A stretch of DNA of 64,000 nucleotides from Flavobacteriaceae bacterium (lineage in GTDB: Bacteria; Bacteroidota; Bacteroidia; Flavobacteriales; Flavobacteriaceae), in assembly GCA_947464335.1 (NCBI GenBank), contig CANHWG010000003.1:1-64000 (forward strand), given 5' to 3'. Within the stretch, counting starts at the first letter, position 1; each line of letters begins with the position of its first letter. This document shows, piece by piece, positions 1-9,207 of the stretch. Made by a program: the position numbers and the translations under genes. The notes under the pieces were generated by a model. It saw only the letters and a list, made by a program, of their open reading frames with translations, ran no database searches and had not been told where the DNA came from.

Positions 1-3000
1 ATTACCTAAATACGCCAATATCTCATCATTGATAACTGCTGCTGCTCTAATAGTATACGTTGCCGTATACGAACGCATCGCTTGTGGAATCGTTACAAAA
101 CGTGTTGGTAAAGTAACTTCTTGAACCTCGTTGGGCTGTCCCGCTTGAATCTTAGTAATGATAAAACGATACTTAAGATTCGTATAAGGTGACAATGAAT
201 ATGGTAAAGCCGAAACTGCATTTGAAAACAAAGTTAAGGTTGCTGTAGTTGAGGTCATGTTTATTGTAGGAGCTGAACAACTTTCATTAGTAGCACCACT
301 ACAGTTATCATCGATACCGTTATAGCATATCTCAATTACACCTGGATTGATAGCTGCATTGCTATCGTTACAATCTCCTCCACCTGCTGTAGTTGTTGTA
401 TATCCTGAACCTGGTGAAGTACATGACGAAATTGAAGCACCTGTAAAATAACTATCTCCATCAGCATCTAAATACCATTGTAAAATAGGATTTACCGTTA
501 CTGTAAGATCTTGAGTCACAAAACAAGTATTTGTGGTAACTCTAAAACTGTAAGTTACTACTATTGGTGCATTAGTTGTGTTTACTAAAGTTTCACTGAT
601 ATTTCCTAATTGTGGTGTTGTAACCGCTGCATTACTAATGCCCGATACTGCTGCTCTTGTCCATGTTATGGTAGAACCAGTAAAAGTTGTCGTTGGTGTG
701 TAAGAAAAGTTATCTCCAGAACAAATACTTGCAGTTGATGCACTAGATAAAGCACTGTTTAATGGCAAAGCTATTGTTACTATTAAATCATCAATTCTCC
801 AGTTTGCAGTATTTGCTGAGGCACTTCCAGATCCATTATGCCCATATAATCTATAGGTAACTGCTGACGAAGTTGCAGTAGGGTTTGATAAAGTTGCCGT
901 TCGTAAAGCCCAAGTACCGTTATTTGATAATGTTCCTGTAGCTAAATCGGCAACATAACTGTCTGCACTTGACCTTAAAGTAAAGGCCTGAGGACCTGTA
1001 CTAGTTGATCTTGATCCAAAAGAAATATTCGTAAAAGTAATATTTCCTGAACTTGGAGTTACTGTAAATTCAAAATATGCCGAACCACTTGCAGCAGTAT
1101 TTAATACTCCAATCCTAGCGGCTGCACCTGCATTATTTGTACCAGAAGCTCCACTATAAGTAGTAGAAGAACTTGTACTTGAAATTAGAGGAGTAGTACC
1201 ATTATTATTTCCTTGTATTAAGTTTGAAACCGAAACTCCAGTCACCGTATTGCTAGAAGGTGATGCCGTTGCAAAATCCCAAGTCACTAAACCAATTTCT
1301 CCTACTGTACAAGGATTAGCCGTAATAGAAGCTGTTAATCCAGATGGCTGAACCAAGTTGTAATTAGAAACATCAGCACCGGTAATTGTACTCGAAGAGG
1401 TAACTGGCTTTGCTGTTCCCACATTGGCATCGGCAAAATTTGCAATTAAATTTAAACTAACTGCATCTGGAGAAATCACACCGCTTAATGTTCCCGATAA
1501 TGCTGCTGTTGTAGTTCCATCGTATGACTTATCAGCTACACTAGTTCCAGATATAGTAACATCTTTTTTAATAATGTCTGCTGATAAATTTAAGGTTCCT
1601 AGAGTATAATTTGCTAAAGAGCTGCCCGAAAGACTATATCCTGTTACTGAAACCTGTTTACCATTTCCTGCCGTTGCAGTCAAAAAGGCAGCAGTAGGCG
1701 ATCCCGTTAATAAAACATCTAATTCATCTCCAGAAAGTACTCCAGAAAGAGAAGCGGTTCCTGAAAGTGTGGCAACAGTTGTTCTATCGTATTCTTTGTT
1801 ATTTGCACTTAATCCAACAATATTTAATGAAATCAGTGTAATATTTGCTGTTAATCCTGTTGGCTGAATTAAAGTATAGTTTGTTGAGCCAGATCCTGAA
1901 ATCGTATACCCTGAAACGGATACCGGTTTCGCATTTCCAACCGAAGCATTATTAAAAGTTGCCACTGGACTTCCGTCTAAAGTGACAGAAAACGCATCTG
2001 CAAACTCAAGTCCAAACAAACTAGCTGTTCCGTTTATTGTTGCACTATCAGTGGTATCGTATTGCTTATTTGCAATAGAGATTCCGGTAATCGTTAAATC
2101 TTTTGGAGTAATATTAGCGCTTAAAATAGGTTGCGTTAAAAAGTAGTTTCCTGCTTTTGCCCCAGACAAAGATAAATTTCCAGTTACCGTTTTACCATTG
2201 CCTACATTGGCATCGTCAAAATTACCGGTACCAGAAAAACTGACATCATCTGAATTAATAACCCCAACTAAACTACCACCATTAATAATCGCGGTAGCAT
2301 CAGCATCGTATATTTTATTTACAGCAGAAGCTCCTGAAACTATAAGTTCTTTTTGATTAACAACCAAAACTTGTTGCACTTGAGTTGCTGGATTAAAACT
2401 TCCATTTCCTGCCTGTGATGCCGTAATGGTAACAAAACCAGCTCCAACAATTGTGATAGTACTACCAGATATGGTAGCAATATTTGTATCTGAACTCGAG
2501 TAAGAAACTGGCAAACCTGAATCTGATGTTGCCGTTAAGGAAAATGGTGTTACACCATAATTTACTGCCGATAAAGCTCCAAAACTAATAGTTTGATCTT
2601 GTAACCCAGACGATAAAATAGAAGCGGTTAACCCTGTTGGTTGTGATAAAGTATAATTGCTCGAATCAGCTCCACTAATTGTATAACCAGATACAGTAAC
2701 GGGTTTATTTGTACCCACTGTCGCATCATTAAAAAGTGCGACAGGCGCTCCGCCTAAAGTTACTGCTGTACCTACACTTTCTATTCCGTTTAATGTAGCT
2801 GTACCTGTTAATGTAGTTGTAGTATTGTTATCAAATGTTTTGTCATTTGCTGTTAAACCAGTTATGGTTAGTCCTTTTGCACTTACGGTGTTTGTGGCAT
2901 CTGTTGCCACATTTACTGTAGTAGCTCCAGTACTTGAAAGTTGTATGTTACCGGTTTTATTTCCAGCTGTTGCATTGGCGGCTAATCTTAAGAAAATAGT

Positions 3001-4020
3001 AGTACTGCTTAAAGTTCCGACACCACCAACATTTAAAGGGGAAGCATTGGTTCCAATTGTAGTAGAAAAACCAGAAGTAGTAGCCACCTCAAATCCTACT
3101 GGAGGAGTGATTGTAATTCCAGTGGATGCTGTCAGCCCTGAAGCAGAAACACTAAAGCTTGTATTTGAGGAAGCAGTTCCGTAGGTAGTACTTAAAGAAG
3201 TTGGAGTTCCTGTACTTGTAATTGAAGTATCTGAAGGTGTAACTGATGACCAAGTAGTACCTACTCGTATGCCATCATAACGGGCCAAAGTTGTTGTAGC
3301 AAATTGTCTTATTGCTACAGCAGCTAAAGCAGTAGCATCAGTTCCTGTAGTAACTGTTGTCAAATCAGGACTAGGTTCTATCCCTCCTGGTGTTGGGTTT
3401 ACATATAAAAACACACCATCGTTAGTAGCACCTGAATTAAAAGTATATTTAATTACAATCAAGTATGTAGTATTCAAAGCATAAGAGTATGGAGTATTAA
3501 CTGCTGTTTCACCACTTTTACTTATCCCAAAACGAACATTATTTGTTGCATTTTTTTGTATAGAGAATCTTCCGAAAAAACCTGAAGCAGAAGCTCCAGA
3601 GCTTTGACAAAAATGAAAGCTATAGTCTGTAGTATTAACAGAAGTAGCTGTATTTACCATAAAAGCACAATATACACTTCCAGAATTTGTTGAAGTAAAT
3701 GCTTTGTTTACATCCTCGCTGTTTCCAGAAGCTGAAGTTGCATTTCCAACACCTGAACCAGCATATCCTGAATAGGATAATCCGGGACTTGCAATAGTCA
3801 TAGGGCCTGTTCCTGATCCACTATGTGCCAACCATCCGTTAGCAGTTAAGTTAGTACCAACTGTTCCCGAAAAATCATCAACGAGTAATTGCCCCCAACT
3901 TACATTACATCCCAACAGGAATGTAAGGATTAAAACACTTAGCAGATTTTTTCTGCCTTTCTTCAATTCGCGAAACACTATCTCTGTGATTTCATGAAGC
4001 TTAACGTACTGTTTTACCAT
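1..4020 (-). CDS. Giant secreted adhesin-like protein with five YDG-type repeats, one Ig-like (Big_2-like) repeat and a MopE-like Asp/Cys-rich motif; 3' end lies outside the window
   Basis: Own translation of the minus strand from ATG at 4020 is open to position 1 (about 1340 codons). Starts MVKQYVKLHEITEIVFRELKKGRKNLLSVLILTFLLGCNVSWGQ (signal peptide). Repeats of the type LTITGLTANDKTFDNNTTTTLTGTATLNG...VGTNKPVTVSGYTISGADSSNYTLSQPTGLTASI. MopE-like DADGDSYFTGASISSCTSPGSGY...GGDCNDSNAAINPGVIEICYNGIDDNCSG. Absent from the ORF track because it has no stop in the window. Confidence 0.9.
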   Translation of the reverse strand, partial: MVKQYVKLHEITEIVFRELKKGRKNLLSVLILTFLLGCNVSWGQLLVDDFSGTVGTNLTANGWLAHSGSGTGPMTIASPGLSYSGYAGSGVGNATSASGNSEDVNKAFTSTNSGSVYCAFMVNTATSVNTTDYSFHFCQSSGASASGFFGRFSIQKNATNNVRFGISKSGETAVNTPYSYALNTTYLIVIKYTFNSGATNDGVFLYVNPTPGGIEPSPDLTTVTTGTDATALAAVAIRQFATTTLARYDGIRVGTTWSSVTPSDTSITSTGTPTSLSTTYGTASSNTSFSVSASGLTASTGITITPPVGFEVATTSGFSTTIGTNASPLNVGGVGTLSSTTIFLRLAANATAGNKTGNIQLSSTGATTVNVATDATNTVSAKGLTITGLTANDKTFDNNTTTTLTGTATLNGIESVGTAVTLGGAPVALFNDATVGTNKPVTVSGYTISGADSSNYTLSQPTGLTASILSSGLQDQTISFGALSAVNYGVTPFSLTATSDSGLPVSYSSSDTNIATISGSTITIVGAGFVTITASQAGNGSFNPATQVQQVLVVNQKELIVSGASAVNKIYDADATAIINGGSLVGVINSDDVSFSGTGNFDDANVGNGKTVTGNLSLSGAKAGNYFLTQPILSANITPKDLTITGISIANKQYDTTDSATINGTASLFGLEFADAFSVTLDGSPVATFNNASVGNAKPVSVSGYTISGSGSTNYTLIQPTGLTANITLISLNIVGLSANNKEYDRTTVATLSGTASLSGVLSGDELDVLLTGSPTAAFLTATAGNGKQVSVTGYSLSGSSLANYTLGTLNLSADIIKKDVTISGTSVADKSYDGTTTAALSGTLSGVISPDAVSLNLIANFADANVGTAKPVTSSSTITGADVSNYNLVQPSGLTASITANPCTVGEIGLVTWDFATASPSSNTVTGVSVSNLIQGNNNGTTPLISSTSSSTTYSGASGTNNAGAAARIGVLNTAASGSAYFEFTVTPSSGNITFTNISFGSRSTSTGPQAFTLRSSADSYVADLATGTLSNNGTWALRTATLSNPTATSSAVTYRLYGHNGSGSASANTANWRIDDLIVTIALPLNSALSSASTASICSGDNFSYTPTTTFTGSTITWTRAAVSGISNAAVTTPQLGNISETLVNTTNAPIVVTYSFRVTTNTCFVTQDLTVTVNPILQWYLDADGDSYFTGASISSCTSPGSGYTTTTAGGGDCNDSNAAINPGVIEICYNGIDDNCSGATNESCSAPTINMTSTTATLTLFSNAVSALPYSLSPYTNLKYRFIITKIQAGQPNEVQEVTLPTRFVTIPQAMRSYTATYTIRAAAVINDEILAYLGN
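1325..2880 (-). repeat. Tandem protein-domain repeats (about 80-90 aa YDG units, plus one Big_2-like unit at about 2355-2615) within the giant gene
   Basis: Five recurring units of the pattern (N/D)K.YD.TT.A.L.G...G.....D.V.L...P.A.F..A.VG..KPV..SGY.ISG....NYTL.QP.GLTA.I in own translation; boundaries approximate. Confidence 0.85.
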
Positions 4021-4055
4021 GATCTTAATTGTTTAATTTATTCATTTGACAGCTA

Positions 4056-4063
4056 CAAAATTA
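4056..4063 (-). promoter_or_regulatory. Candidate Bacteroidota -7 box TAATTTTG upstream of the giant gene
   Basis: Reverse complement of caaaatta matches TAnnTTTG about 35 nt upstream of ATG 4020; no clear -33 element seen. Confidence 0.4.
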
Positions 4064-4342
4064 AATATAAATAAATACTAAAAAATAAAAACCATGTTAT
4101 CTAATCGTTAATCCATAGGTAGATGTATTTAGCCGATTATATAAGTATTTTGTCGGCACTTATAAACTTAACTATTTTTATTAAAGACAAAATATCTTCA
4201 TATTCTTACATTAAAATTACAAATTATAGAATTACAAAAAAACGAAAAAGTTTTAGTGATATTAAGTCTGTAATTAAACATATAGTTGTAAATAGAAAAA
4301 AAAATCCGCTTTCGCAGATAATTAAATGGAAATCAAATAAAC

Positions 4343-5389
4343 TTATTGATACTGTTTTTCATAATAGGTTTGATAATCTCCTGAAGTAACATTGGCCAGC
4401 CATACTTCGTTAGCCAAATACCAATCGATGGTTTTTTCAAGACCTTGCTCAAAAGTTACCGATGGTTTCCAACCCAACTCTTTATTGATTTTTGTAGCGT
4501 CAATTGCATATCGCAAATCGTGACCAGGTCGGTCTTTAACGTAAGTGATTAGTTTTTCAGATTCACCTTCTGGCCTTCCTAACTTAGCATCCATTTGGCG
4601 GCACAATAACGTAACCAAATCAATATTTTGCCATTCGTTAAAACCTCCAATATTATAGGTCTCGTGATTTTTTCCTTCATGGAAAACTAAATCAATCGCA
4701 ATGGCGTGATCTAAAACATATAACCAATCGCGTGTATACTTTCCATCACCATAAACTGGCAGTGCTTTATTATTGATAATATTATGTATAAACAATGGCA
4801 CCAACTTTTCCGGAAAATGATTAGGTCCGTAATTGTTAGAACAATTGGTTATCACATATGGCAATCCATAGGTTTCACCATAGGCACGCACAAAGTGGTC
4901 AGAACTGGCTTTAGAAGCTGAATAAGGTGAATTGGGGTCATAAGGAGTAGTTTCTGTAAATAATCCTTCAGCGCCAAGACTTCCGTATACCTCATCGGTA
5001 GAAATATGATAAAATCTTTTTCCATTAAAGTTTTCCTTCCAGATGGTTTTAGCGGCATTTAGCAAGTTCATAGTTCCAATGACATTAGTTTTCACAAATG
5101 CCAATGGATCGGTAATTGAACGATCTACGTGAGACTCAGCTGCTAAATGCAGTACACCATCAAATTGATGATTTTGAAACAACTCATTAATAAAATCGGC
5201 ATCAACAATATCACCTTTCACGAAAGTGTAGTTGGATGATTGATCAATATCGGATATATTCTCTAAATTACCTGCATAGGTTAAAGCATCTAGATTATAT
5301 ATATGATAATTAGGGTAATTGGTAACAAATCGTCTTACCACATGAGAACCAATAAACCCTGCTCCGCCGGTTATTAATATCTTTTTCAT
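4343..5389 (-). CDS. rfbB: dTDP-glucose 4,6-dehydratase
   Basis: [21 protein letters not shown] Rossmann motif, HLAAESHVDRSI, YSASKASSDHFVRAYGETYGLP, NCSNNYGP. Confidence 0.93.
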   Translation of the reverse strand: MKKILITGGAGFIGSHVVRRFVTNYPNYHIYNLDALTYAGNLENISDIDQSSNYTFVKGDIVDADFINELFQNHQFDGVLHLAAESHVDRSITDPLAFVKTNVIGTMNLLNAAKTIWKENFNGKRFYHISTDEVYGSLGAEGLFTETTPYDPNSPYSASKASSDHFVRAYGETYGLPYVITNCSNNYGPNHFPEKLVPLFIHNIINNKALPVYGDGKYTRDWLYVLDHAIAIDLVFHEGKNHETYNIGGFNEWQNIDLVTLLCRQMDAKLGRPEGESEKLITYVKDRPGHDLRYAIDATKINKELGWKPSVTFEQGLEKTIDWYLANEVWLANVTSGDYQTYYEKQYQ

Positions 5390-5507
5390 ATTTAAATCTT
5401 AAATAGCAATTCTTAAATTTTCACCAATAAGAAGTTAAGTACTATCATTAAGAAAATTAAGTCTATACAATCTTACTTCTAGTGAACACAATACTGAGCA
5501 CTGAACA

Positions 5508-6785
5508 CTAAAGTCTTCCGTCAGCTTTTTCGTTTAATACTCCTTTTACATCAAATAAAACACCATTTGGTTTTTTCAATTTCGATAAATCGATCGTAGT
5601 AAATTCTTGGTGTGCCACTCCCAAAACTATCGCATCAAATGTATCTAACGGTAGTTCATTTGTGGTAATTAACTTGTATTCGTGCTCTACTTCGGAAGGT
5701 TTTGCCCAAGGGTCGAAAATAGTAACCTTGATTCCGTAATCAGCCAGTGCGTGAATAACGTCTACAATTTTAGTATTACGAACGTCAGGGCAATTCTCTT
5801 TAAAAGTAATTCCCAACATCAGCAATTTAGCACCATTGATAGCAACACCTTTTTTAATCATTAGTTTTACTACTTGGGATGAAACATATTCTCCCATGCT
5901 GTCATTTAATCGTCTTCCTGCTAAAATAATTTCGGGATGATATCCTTTTTCTTGTGCTTTTTGAGCCAAGTAATAAGGGTCAACTCCGATGCAGTGTCCA
6001 CCAACCAATCCTGGTTTGAAGGGTAAGAAATTCCATTTGGTTCCAGCTGCTTCTAGGACAGCGTGGGTATCAATCTCTAATAAATTAAAAATTTTAGCTA
6101 ATTCATTAACAAACGCAATATTTATATCACGTTGTGAATTCTCAATTACTTTTGCTGCTTCAGCCACCTTTATTGAGGGTGCCAAATGGGTTCCTGCTAT
6201 AATAACAGATTTGTACAACTCATTTACTTTCTGCCCTATTTCAGGAGTAGAACCTGACGTTACTTTTAATATTTTCTCAACGGTATGCTCTTTATCACCG
6301 GGATTAATTCGTTCAGGAGAATAGCCTGCAAAGAAATCTTCATTGAATTTTAAACCGCTTACTCTTTCTAAAACAGGTATACATTCTTCTTCGGTTACAC
6401 CAGGATAAACGGTAGATTCATAAATAACAATATCTCCTTTTTTCAAAACCTTACCAACCGTTTCACTAGACTTATAAAGCGGCGTTAAGTCGGGACGATT
6501 ATTTTTATCCACAGGAGTTGGAACCGTTACCACATAATAATTACAATCTTTTATATCTTCTAAAGAACTACTACAGTATAAACCATTTGTGTTTCCGGTA
6601 GAATTTACGAGTACGTTTTTTAATGTAGTTTCATCAATCTCTAAAGTGGCATCTATACCTGAGTTGAGTTCTTGAATTCGGATCTGATTAATGTCAAAAC
6701 CTACTACAGGATACTTTGTAGCAAATAAACGTGCCAAAGGCAATCCTACATATCCTAAACCAATTACTGCTATTTTAATATTCAT
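5508..6785 (-). CDS. UDP-N-acetyl-hexosamine dehydrogenase-type nucleotide-sugar dehydrogenase (TviB/WbpA-like)
   Basis: [22 protein letters not shown]..., [40 protein letters not shown]. Confidence 0.88.
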   Translation of the reverse strand: MNIKIAVIGLGYVGLPLARLFATKYPVVGFDINQIRIQELNSGIDATLEIDETTLKNVLVNSTGNTNGLYCSSSLEDIKDCNYYVVTVPTPVDKNNRPDLTPLYKSSETVGKVLKKGDIVIYESTVYPGVTEEECIPVLERVSGLKFNEDFFAGYSPERINPGDKEHTVEKILKVTSGSTPEIGQKVNELYKSVIIAGTHLAPSIKVAEAAKVIENSQRDINIAFVNELAKIFNLLEIDTHAVLEAAGTKWNFLPFKPGLVGGHCIGVDPYYLAQKAQEKGYHPEIILAGRRLNDSMGEYVSSQVVKLMIKKGVAINGAKLLMLGITFKENCPDVRNTKIVDVIHALADYGIKVTIFDPWAKPSEVEHEYKLITTNELPLDTFDAIVLGVAHQEFTTIDLSKLKKPNGVLFDVKGVLNEKADGRL

Positions 6786-6824
6786 AAGATTTATTTTGAA
6801 ATGGAAGCAAATATACTTTTTTAA

Positions 6825-8216
6825 TTATTCACCAATAGATTGATATACAAAACCAATTGACTTAAGCTTTTCTCCGTCTAAAATATTTCTACCATCAAAA
6901 ACAAAAGCAGGTTTTAACATATTATCATAAATTTTTTGCCAATCGTAATCAATAAACTCATCCCATTCTGTCAATACTGCAATGGCATGAGCATTTTTAC
7001 AGGCATCATAAGGATTATCATAAGAGCTGATGTGATTTTCGTTATCAACAGGATTTCTTGTTTCAAGATAATTCAAATCGGAAATAACTTGTATTTGGCT
7101 CACTTTTGGGTCAAATAATGCAATTTTAGCTTGTTCATTTATTAAATCATCTGCTACATAAATTGCGGCCGATTCACGAGTATCATTGGTATCTTTTTTA
7201 AATGCCCATCCTAAAAAAGTTATTTTTTTTCCAGAAACCGTGTTGTAAAGTGTTTGTACAATATTTTTAGAAAATCGACGTTTTTGATGATCGTTCATTA
7301 TGATTACTTGTTCCCAATAGTCAGCGACTTCGTTCAAGCCAAATGCTTTAGAAATATAAACTAAATTCAAAATGTCTTTTTGAAAGCATGAACCTCCAAA
7401 ACCAACTGATGCTTTGAGAAATTTTGAACCAATTCTACTATCCATTCCGATTGCTTTGGCCACTTCATTAACATTAGCTTCGGTCTTTTCACATAACTCT
7501 GAAATAGCGTTTATTGAGGAAACCCGTTGCGCTAAAAAAGCGTTGGCTACCAATTTAGACAATTCGGAAGACCATACATTAGTCGTCAAAATACGATCTT
7601 TAGGAACCCAATTAGAATATACATCAACTAACGATTGTATAGCATTCTTACCTTCGGTTGTCATCTCTCCACCAATTAATACACGATCTGGATTTAATAA
7701 ATCTTGTACTGCTGTACCTTCTGCCAAGAATTCGGGATTGGAAAGAATTTGAAATTTAACACCTTTACCAGTATTATCTAAAATGCTTTTTAACGCTTCG
7801 GCTGTTCTAACTGGTAATGTTGATTTTTCAACTATAATTTTATTGTTTTTGGCAACTTTAGCAATTTGTCGGGCACAAAGTTCAATATGTTTCAAATCAG
7901 CAGCCATTCCTTTACCGGTACCATACGTTTTCGTTGGAGTATTTACCGAAATAAATATCAAATCAGCCTCATCAATAGCATTATCCACATCGGTTGAAAA
8001 AAATAAATTTTTTCCACGAACACGACCAACTATATCATTCAATCCTGGCTCATAAATTGGAATATTGTTTACGTCTTTATCGTTCCAAGCAGCTATTCTT
8101 GCTTCGTTTAAATCGACAACTGTAACTTTAATGTCAGGACATTTTTGTGCTATGACTGCCATTGTTGGTCCACCAACATAACCTGCTCCAATACAACAAA
8201 TGTTTTTAATTTTCAT
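6825..8216 (-). CDS. UDP-glucose 6-dehydrogenase (eukaryotic-like UGDH type)
   Basis: [87 protein letters not shown]. Confidence 0.9.
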   Translation of the reverse strand: MKIKNICCIGAGYVGGPTMAVIAQKCPDIKVTVVDLNEARIAAWNDKDVNNIPIYEPGLNDIVGRVRGKNLFFSTDVDNAIDEADLIFISVNTPTKTYGTGKGMAADLKHIELCARQIAKVAKNNKIIVEKSTLPVRTAEALKSILDNTGKGVKFQILSNPEFLAEGTAVQDLLNPDRVLIGGEMTTEGKNAIQSLVDVYSNWVPKDRILTTNVWSSELSKLVANAFLAQRVSSINAISELCEKTEANVNEVAKAIGMDSRIGSKFLKASVGFGGSCFQKDILNLVYISKAFGLNEVADYWEQVIIMNDHQKRRFSKNIVQTLYNTVSGKKITFLGWAFKKDTNDTRESAAIYVADDLINEQAKIALFDPKVSQIQVISDLNYLETRNPVDNENHISSYDNPYDACKNAHAIAVLTEWDEFIDYDWQKIYDNMLKPAFVFDGRNILDGEKLKSIGFVYQSIGE

Positions 8217-8226
8217 TCTAAATATA

Positions 8227-9207
8227 CTATTTTAAATTATCCCAATACCAATTTACAGCTTCTTTCAATCCTTGTTGGAAAGAAAAATTGGGAGTATAGT
8301 TTAATAATTTTTTTGCTTTTTCGATACTAGCCAAAGAATGGGGAATATCTCCAGCTCTATTGGGACCATGAATGACCTCTACATTTGCAATTGCTGCATC
8401 ATAATCTGAGAGATATTCTTTTAAAGAAGTTACCATTTCGTTTAGTGTAGTTCTATCTCCAAAAGCGGTATTGTAAACTGTGTTGAGGGCTTCTTTATTT
8501 TGAGTTAACATTGCTAATTCATTCATCTGAATTACATTATCAATGTAAGTGAAATCTCTTGAAAAATTTCCATCACCATTGATAACTGGACTTTCATGTT
8601 TCATCAACTGCATTACAAATTTTGGAATCACTGCTGCATAGGCACCGTTAGGATTTTGTTTTCTTCCAAAAACATTAAAATAACGTAGGCCTATAGTTTC
8701 TAAACCATAGGTTTTACTAAATATATCGGCATACAATTCGTTGACATATTTTGTAATGGCATACGGAGAGAGCGGCTTGCCGATTGTATCCTCTATTTTG
8801 GGTAAACTTTCGGAATCGCCATATGTTGAAGAACTAGCAGCGTATATAAATCTTTTTACGTTAGCCTCTTTGGAGGCAACCAACATATTTAAAAACCCTG
8901 AAACATTTACTTCATTCGTTGTTATCGGGTCATTTATTGAACGTGGAACCGAACCCAAAGCTGCTTGATGCAAAACATAGTCAACATTAATTACCGCTTC
9001 TTTACATTTCTCTAAATTTCGAATATCTCCTTCTATAAGTTTGAAATGATCATTCTTTTCAAAAAGAGTTAAATTATGTCTAAAACCAGTAGAGAAGTTA
9101 TCAAGGCATATCACAAAGTATCCTTTAGATAAAAAATACTCGCAAAGATTGGTTCCAATAAAACCTGCTCCGCCTGTAATTAATATTGCTGTTTTATTAT
9201 TTATCAT
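8227..9207 (-). CDS. NAD-dependent epimerase, UDP-GlcNAc 4-epimerase-like (WbpP/TviC type)
   Basis: [86 protein letters not shown]. Confidence 0.85.
   Translation of the reverse strand: MINNKTAILITGGAGFIGTNLCEYFLSKGYFVICLDNFSTGFRHNLTLFEKNDHFKLIEGDIRNLEKCKEAVINVDYVLHQAALGSVPRSINDPITTNEVNVSGFLNMLVASKEANVKRFIYAASSSTYGDSESLPKIEDTIGKPLSPYAITKYVNELYADIFSKTYGLETIGLRYFNVFGRKQNPNGAYAAVIPKFVMQLMKHESPVINGDGNFSRDFTYIDNVIQMNELAMLTQNKEALNTVYNTAFGDRTTLNEMVTSLKEYLSDYDAAIANVEVIHGPNRAGDIPHSLASIEKAKKLLNYTPNFSFQQGLKEAVNWYWDNLK

Noticed and set aside
1424-3184. Plus-strand ORFs at 1424-1609 and 2825-3184
   Set aside because: Antisense to the giant YDG-repeat gene; low-complexity Val/Pro composition is the complement of the repeats.
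4123-4389. 88-aa plus-strand ORF MYLADYISILSALINL...
   Set aside because: AT-rich intergenic ORF that runs into the 3' end of rfbB on the opposite strand; no recognisable domain or convincing start signals.
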